Shown piece after piece: positions 57,300 to 64,000 of a stretch of 64,000 bases of DNA. A program made the position numbers and the translations under genes. This DNA comes from Diphasiastrum complanatum (Eukaryota > Streptophyta > Lycopodiopsida > Lycopodiales > Lycopodiaceae). Each line of letters starts with the position of its first letter. The stretch's first letter is position 1. The notes beneath the pieces are model-generated. The model was not told the origin of the DNA and searched no databases. It saw only the letters and a program-made list of their open reading frames with translations. The DNA lies in the NCBI GenBank assembly GCA_029204225.1, contig CM055103.1, positions 5,576,852 through 5,640,851 on the forward strand, written 5' to 3'.

Positions 57300-57421
57300 A
57301 TGCCATCTCTAGGGTCGAATAAGTGTTTAGCGCCATCTCCAGCTCTGTTATTGTCATTGTGTTGTTTGCTACTATACTATTGTACTGATGACAAAGCTTT
57401 ATCATCTTCATGTGGATCTGT
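57300..57421 (+). CDS. Possible start of a secreted host protein, interrupted by element F
   Basis: ATG 57300 gives MPSLGSNKCLAPS, then a hydrophobic run PALLLSLCCLLLYYC, then a polar stretch ending SSCGS. This looks like a signal peptide followed by a Cys-Gly start as in plant receptor-like proteins; the family is inferred only. Removing element F and one TCTGT joins the frame to 62746 onward (VTRICFAQDKKLKTIQ), which stays open for about 20 codons. Confidence 0.35.
57417..57421. repeat. Target-site duplication TCTGT, left copy
   Basis: Directly precedes the LTR start TGTGAAGG and is repeated at 62741-62745. Confidence 0.9.
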
Positions 57422-58075
57422 TGTGAAGGATTTCAGATCATTCAAGATCAAATCCAAGTCCCAAATCTTTGATTACAATAAGGAGCAAACCAACAATCCT
57501 GCCAATGTAGAAAAATCAGCATCTACATACAAAATGAGATGCAAACTCTAAGAGATATTGATCAAACATGAATCAAAACATAACATATGTTTGATGTCCG
57601 TAAAATTACAGTACCCTACTGTATTTCACATGTGTGGAACCGAAAATAGCAATAAATGATCATTCTACACACAAGATTGCAAGATAACACCAAGATAGTG
57701 CACCAATGAGTAGTAGAACCCAAAGAGAACCATGTATAATGATGAAATGAGAGAGAGAAGAGAGAATATGTGCCTCTCCATGAGTTACATCCTTTTATAG
57801 AGTTTTCAAACCCTATTTGGCCACTTGGCTTTCCCTCCAAAATGTAAACCCTACTATTTTTGGGTCTAGATTCAATGTACCCAAAGTTCAAATTTGAATC
57901 TCTCTCAAACTTGACTACCAACTTTTCCACACTTTCCAAAAGTGTTTATTGAATGTATTTTAAACTAATATAACTTCAAAAAGTTTATCTCTAAGTCTAA
58001 AATGAGTTTTGGCCTCTTATTGACAATTTACCAAAATGTAACTAAACTAGACTAAACTAGTTGAAATCTCTCACA
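57422..58075 (-). repeat. 3' LTR of element F (654 bp)
   Basis: Plus strand TGTGAAGGATTTCAGATC to AAATCTCTCACA. A TATA box lies near 57794-57799 on the minus strand (CTCTATAAAAGG). Confidence 0.95.
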
Positions 58076-58958
58076 CTCCCTCTTCAACTAGTTTTGGCAT
58101 AGTTTTGACAATAGAACTTTGATCCAACTTTAGAATGATCTCCATCCTAAGTATAGATCTCCTTTCTAAGGTTCTAAAGTATCTTTCATAATTGATATAG
58201 AGAATAGTGTCCAAATTGGATGCTTCACTATTTCTTACATCAATTTTACACATCAAGATATAACTAGAACATGAAGAACCAAATAGAATGTGAATGAAAT
58301 GATTCCTCCATGTTTCAAACTTTGAACTCTCTGGAAAATTACAGCTACCAAACAATAAATGTGAGTGATGACCATTTGCTTGCTTGTCTCCTCCAACTTT
58401 GTCCTTTCTTGATATGTCTCCACCATAAAACTCCATGAATGGGCCTCCATCTCCATCTTGCCACAAGATATCATCAACACTTGATGACTTGGCCATGAAT
58501 GAGTGACATAATGAACCTCCAATAGCTTCATTTCCATCAGCAAAACCAGCCAAGAATGCTAGTACAACTCCAACAATAAGATATTGCAAGACAATGTAGC
58601 TAGTTTGTCCATATCTTGACAATTTGCACACATCCACATGAAATAGCTCAAACATGAGATAGAACAAGTAAAGTAAACTTGAACAACACTTCCTTGCTGC
58701 TCCTTTGACCTTACTTGAGTCTTTAATAAGCTGCAAAAACATATCCATAACATCTTTGTTAATTACCTCTCCTTTGATGCTCTTGACTAGCTCCAAATTG
58801 CCACCTTTCCTTTTGTGTTGTTGAAGCCCTTTGAGACCAACCTCTTGATCTTCCTCTTGACCATCAAAGTCATTGAAAAAGCTTTTTTTTTCCAGATCCA
58901 TTACTTGCTTTTCCAGTATGAAAACCACGAGAACCAATATCCACTTGCATAGCATCAT
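58071..58958 (-). CDS. C-terminal pol-remnant frame of element F
   Basis: 295 open codons overlapping the upstream frame by 89 bp. Text such as FADGNEAIGGSLCHSFMAKS recalls the copia RNase H block (ADWAGD..RKSTSGY......ISW), and the end RRSILRMEIILKLDQSSIV is shared with element G. There is also a hydrophobic stretch, YIVLQYLIVGVVLAFLAGFA. No intact RNase H catalytic set is present. The stop is formed at the LTR start (GTG TGA), as is common in copia elements. Confidence 0.5.
   Translation of the reverse strand: MMLCKWILVLVVFILEKQVMDLEKKSFFNDFDGQEEDQEVGLKGLQQHKRKGGNLELVKSIKGEVINKDVMDMFLQLIKDSSKVKGAARKCCSSLLYLFYLMFELFHVDVCKLSRYGQTSYIVLQYLIVGVVLAFLAGFADGNEAIGGSLCHSFMAKSSSVDDILWQDGDGGPFMEFYGGDISRKDKVGGDKQANGHHSHLLFGSCNFPESSKFETWRNHFIHILFGSSCSSYILMCKIDVRNSEASNLDTILYINYERYFRTLERRSILRMEIILKLDQSSIVKTMPKLVEEGV
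58076..58085 (-). promoter_or_regulatory. Polypurine tract of element F
   Basis: Minus strand GAAGAGGGAG lies immediately before the 3' LTR start TGTGAGAG; identical in element G. Confidence 0.85.
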
Positions 58959-60939
58959 CTACACAAGAAAATTCTCCAAAACATGTGAGTAAAGCAAAGT
59001 GTGTCGCTTCCACTTGCTTACCTTTCTCTTGATCATCAAAGATATCAAAGATATGAATATCTTCAGACCTGAACCTCTGGAAATACTCTCTCTCAAACAT
59101 ATGATCTAGATCCAACAAGATCTCATCAATGCTTGATCTCGATCTCCCACAAAGGTTAGTGAAAACAATGTCATCAATGTCACCATCATAAATCAAAAGA
59201 TAGATTCCAAACTTTCCATCCAACATGAAGTAGAGTAGGTGAAGATGAGTATCAAACCTAATAAATCCAGCCTTCTTGAGTCCATAACAAACCTCAATAA
59301 GCTCACCAATGAGATCTCCCTTGCCTTGAAGGAATTGCCTCTCGATTTGCTCCATGTAGTCTTCTCCAACCAACCTTTTGCCATCTTGATCATGAGTGAT
59401 CAATTCACAATCATAGAATCCTTTGAGTTGATGAAGAGATGTGAAATCCATGCCTTGGATCTTCCCAAGAACCAATCTTCTATTGCTCTTTCCTTCATAA
59501 TACTCCCTCTTAATGATTGCATCATAAGAAGTAGAAATCTCAAAAACATTAGAAGCCATGAAAAAAATGATTAGTACCTTCAACATAAGGATGATTGAAG
59601 TACTCTCTTTCTTCAAACAAGAACTTCTATTCAATGTTTTAGGTAATGAATCATATGATAATGATTCTTCCTCACTATCATTCACAATGACATCATTCAA
59701 ACTACATCCTACTTTGAACTCTTCACATACTTCTCTTCTTCTTGACTTGTGACTATCTCCCTCACTAAGTCTCTTCATAGAACCATTTGATCTACTCTCT
59801 TTATGAAGACATGTGACTCCACTTGCTGGAAAAATGACTTTCTTGGAATCATAACAAAAGAATGTAGAAGAACCACCTCCTTCATGCATGCACCTAGCAA
59901 CATCCTTTTCCATATGATCAAAGAAATCATTAACAACAATCTTTTCCAAGGAAGAACCTTCACCTCCATTGATGAAGTTAGCTCTTTCCTTACCTTTTCC
60001 ATGCTTGCACTTGCCATGAAGAACCATTGAAACACCATCATTATCCTCAAGACTAGCCAAGTTAGCACAAAGATGAACATCTCCAAGAAGCATATTAGAT
60101 CTTGACCTAGATCTAGCATAAGGAAGCTTGTTAGACTTTGCATAAGATCCACCAATCTCATTGATGCTAAAAGGTAACTTTGGAAAGTTGAGACCAATCT
60201 CCTTTTCCATTCCATCCTTTTTGTTAGCCATAACAAAAGCATCAAGCTTGAAAAGTCTACCTTGTTTATTGCCCCTAGCAACCAAGATTTCTTCCTTCGT
60301 AATGAAACAAGCATCACCACCAAACTTTACCATGTATCCTTTCTCTATCATTTGACCAACACTTAACAAATTCTTTGAAAGTGAAGGAATGTAAAGTACA
60401 CCATAAAGTCTTGCTTTCCTATTAGTAGAGAGACAAATAGGAATTGAACCAATACCTTCAATCACACACTCACCACCATTGGCCATGTGAATTGCTTTCT
60501 TGGCTCCATCATAAGTGACCAAAGAAGTAAAGAACTCCTTGTGACTAGTCATGTGTGAACTAGCTCCACTATCAATCCACCATGAATCTTTGTCACCTTC
60601 ACTTGATATTGGACTTGAAGAACACATCAAAAGAGAATCACCACCACCTAGACCCTCATCATTAGTAGTAAAGTTGATTTGCTTGCTACCTTCATCTCTT
60701 TGCTTCTTCAAACATTCATTTGCAAAATGCCCTTTGATTCCACAATAAAAGCATTTCAACTTAGACTTATTTTTCTTTTTGCCAAAAGAAGAAGTCTCAC
60801 CTTGATCTTGCCCTTTAGACCACTTGCCTTTGCCTTTGCCCTTGAACTTGCCTTTGATGAACATAGCATCCTCTTCATAATGAGATGTCGATGTAGATCC
60901 ACCTCCTCTTGATTGAAGCCTATACTCCTCATTCACCAA
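58870..60939 (-). CDS. Gag knuckle-protease-remnant polyprotein of element F
   Basis: 689 open codons. Residues 26-61 are Lys/Gly-rich, 63-76 form the knuckle CFYCGIKGHFANEC, 119-131 the protease block SWWIDSGASSHMT with the catalytic Asp intact, then LYGVLYIPSLSKNLLSVGQM. After about residue 260 only scraps of pol are seen: KLPYARSRSRSNMLLGDVHL (pre-integrase/integrase border, catalytic Asp lost), then unrelated text, then near 549-600 EVCYGLKKAGFIRFDTHLHL and LLIYDGDIDDIVFTN, where copia RT would read YGLKQAPR and LLIYVDDIVF. The absence of stops over this length is unexpected for a decayed pol. Confidence 0.8.
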   Translation of the reverse strand: MVNEEYRLQSRGGGSTSTSHYEEDAMFIKGKFKGKGKGKWSKGQDQGETSSFGKKKNKSKLKCFYCGIKGHFANECLKKQRDEGSKQINFTTNDEGLGGGDSLLMCSSSPISSEGDKDSWWIDSGASSHMTSHKEFFTSLVTYDGAKKAIHMANGGECVIEGIGSIPICLSTNRKARLYGVLYIPSLSKNLLSVGQMIEKGYMVKFGGDACFITKEEILVARGNKQGRLFKLDAFVMANKKDGMEKEIGLNFPKLPFSINEIGGSYAKSNKLPYARSRSRSNMLLGDVHLCANLASLEDNDGVSMVLHGKCKHGKGKERANFINGGEGSSLEKIVVNDFFDHMEKDVARCMHEGGGSSTFFCYDSKKVIFPASGVTCLHKESRSNGSMKRLSEGDSHKSRRREVCEEFKVGCSLNDVIVNDSEEESLSYDSLPKTLNRSSCLKKESTSIILMLKVLIIFFMASNVFEISTSYDAIIKREYYEGKSNRRLVLGKIQGMDFTSLHQLKGFYDCELITHDQDGKRLVGEDYMEQIERQFLQGKGDLIGELIEVCYGLKKAGFIRFDTHLHLLYFMLDGKFGIYLLIYDGDIDDIVFTNLCGRSRSSIDEILLDLDHMFEREYFQRFRSEDIHIFDIFDDQEKGKQVEATHFALLTCFGEFSCVDDAMQVDIGSRGFHTGKASNGSGKKKLFQ

Positions 60940-61217
60940 GATCTATTGCAAATCCACAATACTTGGCAAAGTCTTTTGAATAGCAAAACTTTGAACAAGA
61001 TTAGCATGATCATCCAACAAGCCATTAAGTATAACTTGAACAAGCTCTACCTCCTTAATGCTTTCATCAATACATGCTAACTCATCATTGAATGCCTTAA
61101 CCCTCAAAACAAAAGCATGAGTACTCTCTTACTTCTTTGCAAACTTTGAAAGATTTGCCTCCTAAGAGTAAGCACTCTTGATGTAGACTTGGATTCATAA
61201 AGCTTCTTCAAAGCTTC
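60940..61217 (-). pseudogene. Middle of gag, interrupted (element F)
   Basis: Between the two gag pieces the minus strand still reads gag-like text in broken frames (ALKKLYESKSTSRVL near 61200) but contains several stops. Confidence 0.65.
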
Positions 61218-61553
61218 CTAAGCCTCCAAAGATGATGTGCACTTACCAACTTCCTTGAGAAGTTCATTGGTAACATTCATCTTAATCATGTGTAGAGCTT
61301 TCTTTGCTCTCTTGTCATACCTCACTTGATCTTGAGGTGCTTGAGGTCTCTCCTCCACACCTGCAACAATCTCCATCAACTCATTCATCTCCAATAAGGA
61401 CTCCATCCTCACCTTCCAAGTAGAATAGTTGATTGAGGTAAGCCTATCATTGCTCTCCAACATAAAGCCTCCACTTGTAGCCATGTTGAAGTGAACTAAT
61501 CTTCTTCTTTCAACCTGTTCCAATGCACAAAGCACTATGTTGAATGTCAACAA
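61218..61553 (-). CDS. gag N-terminus of element F
   Basis: 111 codons: MATSGGFMLESNDRLTSINY, STWKVRMESLLEMNELMEI and ALHMIKMNVTNELLKEVGK. It matches the gag of element D and the general plant copia gag start. It lies about 520 bp after the primer site, and ends by a TAG that probably replaced a Trp or Gln codon. Confidence 0.8.
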   Translation of the reverse strand: MLTFNIVLCALEQVERRRLVHFNMATSGGFMLESNDRLTSINYSTWKVRMESLLEMNELMEIVAGVEERPQAPQDQVRYDKRAKKALHMIKMNVTNELLKEVGKCTSSLEA

Positions 61554-62074
61554 ATGAACTCAAGAAGAAATCACAAAGATATGGAACCTCTCAAATCTCT
61601 TCTAGCACTTCTAACTAGAAAATCAACACATAGAATAGTGAAGTCTTGATCAACCTATGATCTATCCTCAACCTAATGATTCTTGCCACTTCCTAAGATT
61701 GAAACACACTCAAATGAAGTTCAGTAACCTCACAAACTAGAGATCCAATCAAAATTAGGGTTTTGACAAAATCACAAAAAAATGAATATCTCAAATTCTA
61801 CATGCAATTTCTAGAAACTTGGTATATCTTCTCGTAGACTCCAATGAGACCTTCCTAATGCACCAAATATCATCTAAATCCAGTAAACCAAGTGTGAAAT
61901 TGGAATTGATCAAGTATATAACCCTATATTGAGTTTTGACCTACAAAAGATCAATTCTACACATGCAAAAATGCTGAATTTTGAGTAGAAATCAATCTAG
62001 CATGCTCTAGCATTGGTAACTCCTCCAAATCCTTGCTAAAGATGGCTGATCCTTTCATAACCTAAAACACAAGA
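61554..62074 (-). other. 5' leader of element F
   Basis: AT-rich, no domain. It separates the primer site from the gag start. Confidence 0.6.
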
Positions 62075-62086
62075 GCTCTGATACCA
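62075..62086 (-). promoter_or_regulatory. tRNA-iMet primer-binding site (element F)
   Basis: Minus strand TGGTATCAGAGC directly after the 5' LTR end ...CCTTCACA; perfect match to the plant consensus. Confidence 0.95.
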
Positions 62087-62740
62087 TGTGAAGGATTTCA
62101 GATCATTCAAGATCCAATCCAAGTCCCAAATCTTTGGTTACAATAAGGAGCAAACCAACAATCCTGCCAATGTAGAAAAATCAGCATCTACATACAAAAT
62201 GAGATGCAAACTCTAAGAGATATTGATCAAACATGAATCAAAACATAAAATATGTTTGTTGTCTGTACAATTATAGTACCCTACTGTATTCCACACGTGT
62301 GGAACATAAAATAGCAATAAATGATCATTCTACACACAAGATTGCAAGATAACACCAAGATAGTGCACCAATGAGTAGTAGAACCCAAAGAGAACCATGT
62401 ATAATGATGAAATGAGAGAGATAAGAGAGAAGATGTGTCTCTCCATGAGTTACATCATTTTATAGAGTTTCCAAACCCTATTTGGCCACTTGGCTTTCCC
62501 TCCAAAATGTAAACCCTACTATTTTTGGGTCTAGATTCAATGTACCCAAAGTTCAAATTTGAATCTCTCTCAAACTTGACTACCAACTTTCCCACACTTT
62601 CCAAAAGTGTTTATTGAATTTATTTTAAACTAATATAACTTCAAAAAGTTTATCTCTAAGTCTAAAATGAGTTTTGGCCTCTTATTGACAGTTTACCAAA
62701 ATGTAACTAAACTAGACTAAACTAGTTGAAATCTCTCACA
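62087..62740 (-). repeat. 5' LTR of element F (654 bp)
   Basis: Same length and borders as 57422-58075. Differences include several transitions near 62265-62310. TATA box on the minus strand near 62460 (CTCTATAAAATG). Confidence 0.95.
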
Positions 62741-62745
62741 TCTGT
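62741..62745. repeat. Target-site duplication TCTGT, right copy
   Basis: Matches 57417-57421 and directly abuts the LTR end CTCTCACA. Confidence 0.9.
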
Positions 62746-62762
62746 CACCAGAATATGCTTTG

Positions 62763-63064
62763 CTCAGGACAAGAAACTCAAAACAATCCAAATTATCAAC
62801 TTCTGATATGATCCGATACAGGGAGAAAAAGCTAAAACATGTAGATTTATGGTCATCAGGAACATAGTATCCTATTGATGCATATTCATTGCAACATCCT
62901 GATTTTCATTCGGGCTTAGGACAAGAAATTCGAAAGAATCCAAATAATCAACTTCCGATATGATCTGTTTCAGGGAGGAAAAGCTAAAGCATGTAGATTT
63001 ATGGTCATCAGGAACATTGTATCCTATCGATCCATGTTCATTGCAACATTCTGATTTTCATTCA
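62763..63064 (+). repeat. Tandem duplication of about 150 bp
   Basis: CTCAGGACAAGAAACTC ... CTGATTTTCATTC at 62763-62914 recurs at 62915-63064 (CTTAGGACAAGAAATTC ...) with around 20 differences. The first copy begins within the possible exon that continues the interrupted host frame. Confidence 0.92.
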
Positions 63065-63219
63065 ATAACTCAATTGATAATCTATATGTGTCATGGCAAA
63101 AATGGCCTTTTAAAGTTACTATGAGAATTTGAAAGCCTGTGGTAATGAACATTCAATGCAAAGAGTATAATGTTTAGAAGAGGAATTGAGAAAAGACATC
63201 AAAGAAAGAAAGAGAGATT

Positions 63220-63237
63220 GTGTGAAGTGGGTCCACT

Positions 63238-63289
<52 letters not shown>

Positions 63290-63500
63290 GAAATTTGGGA
63301 GAGGAAAGAAAGAAACAAGCCATATGTGGTCCCTACTCTTTTAGAGAGAGAAGGAATGGAGTGGGTCAGAGATGGTGCCCACTTGGAAAGAGAGAGAGAA
63401 TGGGTGTTTCCCAAGCTTGGGGAGAGAGGAGAAAAAGAGACAAGCCACATGTGGTCTCAATCTTTTAGAGAGAAAGGGTGGAGTGGGTCATAGGTGGTTG
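63220..63500 (+). repeat. GA-rich tandem repeat with (AG)n
   Basis: Units of about 130 bp containing GTGGGTC, CCACTTGG, an AG run, AAACAAGCCATATGTGGTC (second copy GACAAGCCACATGTGGTC) and CTTTTAGAGAGA occur from about 63226 and 63360, with a third partial GGAGTGGGTCA at 63480. The longest AG run is at 63240-63286. Frames across it are low complexity. Confidence 0.8.
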
Positions 63501-63555
63501 CCATATAGAGAGAGATTGAGTTTAAGCTGAGATTTTCAATAGCATCACTCATCCT

Positions 63556-63625
63556 TTACATCCTTAATTTTTCAATGAACTTTTTGGTGGTTACATCACT
63601 AATTTTTCAATGAACTTTTTGGTGG
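63556..63625 (+). repeat. 35-bp perfect-like tandem duplication
   Basis: TTACATCCTTAATTTTTCAA and the following 15 bases at 63556-63590 are repeated at 63591-63625 with two differences. Confidence 0.95.
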
Positions 63626-64000
63626 GTAATCCTGACATAAAAATGGCTGGGTGTGAGGGCCTCCCCATCTTTTATGGAAGGATTCCCAACTACTACCATT
63701 TTCATGGGAGGATGGTCTGTGAAAACATCCCTAGAAAGTCCATTACCCAATACATTAATGCGAGTGTAGAGGCATCATTGATCACGTGGCCTTATTCTAG
63801 GCCATTCTCTCTTTGGGACACAATCCAATTTGCAAAATACATTATTCCTAAGATAATTAAAGCATAGAGGGTGACCAATCATGACTATAGATACAATCCT
63901 TCAACCTTGGATGCATATTAATTGTTTTACTTCTGATGCATATTAATTTGTTGGGATGATATGCAAGCAAGGAAATGCAGAAGTGACGAAGCAGATTCAA
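63626..64000. other. Window end, no supported gene
   Basis: An 85-codon frame at 63610-63867 has no recognised domain and starts within the tandem duplication; support is too weak for a gene call. Confidence 0.4.

Larger units (their letters stand above)
57422..62740 (-). mobile_element. Element F: complete copia-type insertion with shredded pol
   Basis: 5,319 bp with two 654-bp LTRs (about 97 per cent identical by eye), a perfect primer-binding site, a polypurine tract and a 5-bp target duplication TCTGT. It encodes a copia gag start, zinc knuckle and protease, then only remnants of integrase, RT and RNase H, yet in two long open frames. It must depend on another element for reverse transcription and integration. 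Confidence 0.93.

Noticed and set aside
59775-60323. 182-codon minus-strand frame overlapping the F polyprotein
   Set aside because: Alternative frame of the 689-codon reading frame without any domain.
63170-63493. 107-codon Arg/Glu-rich frame
   Set aside because: Low-complexity product of GA-rich tandem repeats with no homology.

Overview
This is a land-plant nuclear window that is almost entirely mobile DNA. It carries Ty3/gypsy and Ty1/copia LTR retrotransposons with plant-type primer-binding sites, a CACTA (En/Spm) transposase gene with spliceosomal GT-AG introns, and long AT-rich spacers with dinucleotide microsatellites. There are no operons, prokaryotic signals or complete ordinary host genes. 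A large, repeat-rich genome (fern, gymnosperm or similar) is my guess; the species cannot be told from this window.

Layout. 1-2800: unassigned DNA, then a probable old LTR with a doubled tRNA-iMet-type primer site. 2800-10356: element A (+), a 5'-truncated Ty3/gypsy element with RT, RNase H, integrase, a 3.1-kb extra ORF ('aORF') behind its own TATA box, and a 3' LTR. 10357-12100: start of a copia element D (-). 12370-21328: element B (-), the same family as A, with two LTRs, a tRNA-Asp-type primer site and a TATAC target duplication; its integrase and aORF have been deleted. 12100-12369 and 21329-22560: the locus hit by B, which includes a gag-protease fragment E of another family. 22560-28660: spacer with (CT)n, (GT)n and small tandem duplications. 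28664-44285: related AT-rich family C (+), three LTRs in direct orientation sharing internal regions, with repeated aORF copies. 44290-45430: inverted family C pol fragment. 45960-46640: copia gag-protease fragment. 46640-53690: CACTA-like element with an N-terminal transposase-associated zinc domain, a SET-domain reading frame, TNP2 transposase and a DUF4216-like end. 53740-54790: a short leader-plus-ORF of unknown origin and two exons on the minus strand. 54800-55600: LTR end of a copia element containing a (CT)46 tract. 56135-57110: copia RT/RNase H fragment. 57422-62740: element F (-), a complete copia-type insertion with 654-bp LTRs and a TCTGT target duplication, whose pol is shredded yet keeps long open frames. 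62741-64000: tandem duplications and a GA-rich tract.

How it fits together. A, B and C share one plan: LTR, tRNA-Asp-like primer site, leader with many short family-specific repeats, gag with CCHC knuckles, protease, a long spacer, RT, RNase H, integrase, a second zone of the same short repeats, an internal TATA box with a conserved box (GCTAGCGAAGCTCT), then aORF and the 3' LTR. The repeat motif differs between A/B (AACTCTCGCAG) and C (AACCTTCGCCGA) but sits in the same two places. This suggests a self-recognition or self-regulation system encoded by the elements. The second notable object is the SET-domain frame lying between the two halves of a CACTA transposase gene. All coding regions except parts of F, the SET frame and the aORF C-terminus are visibly decayed.
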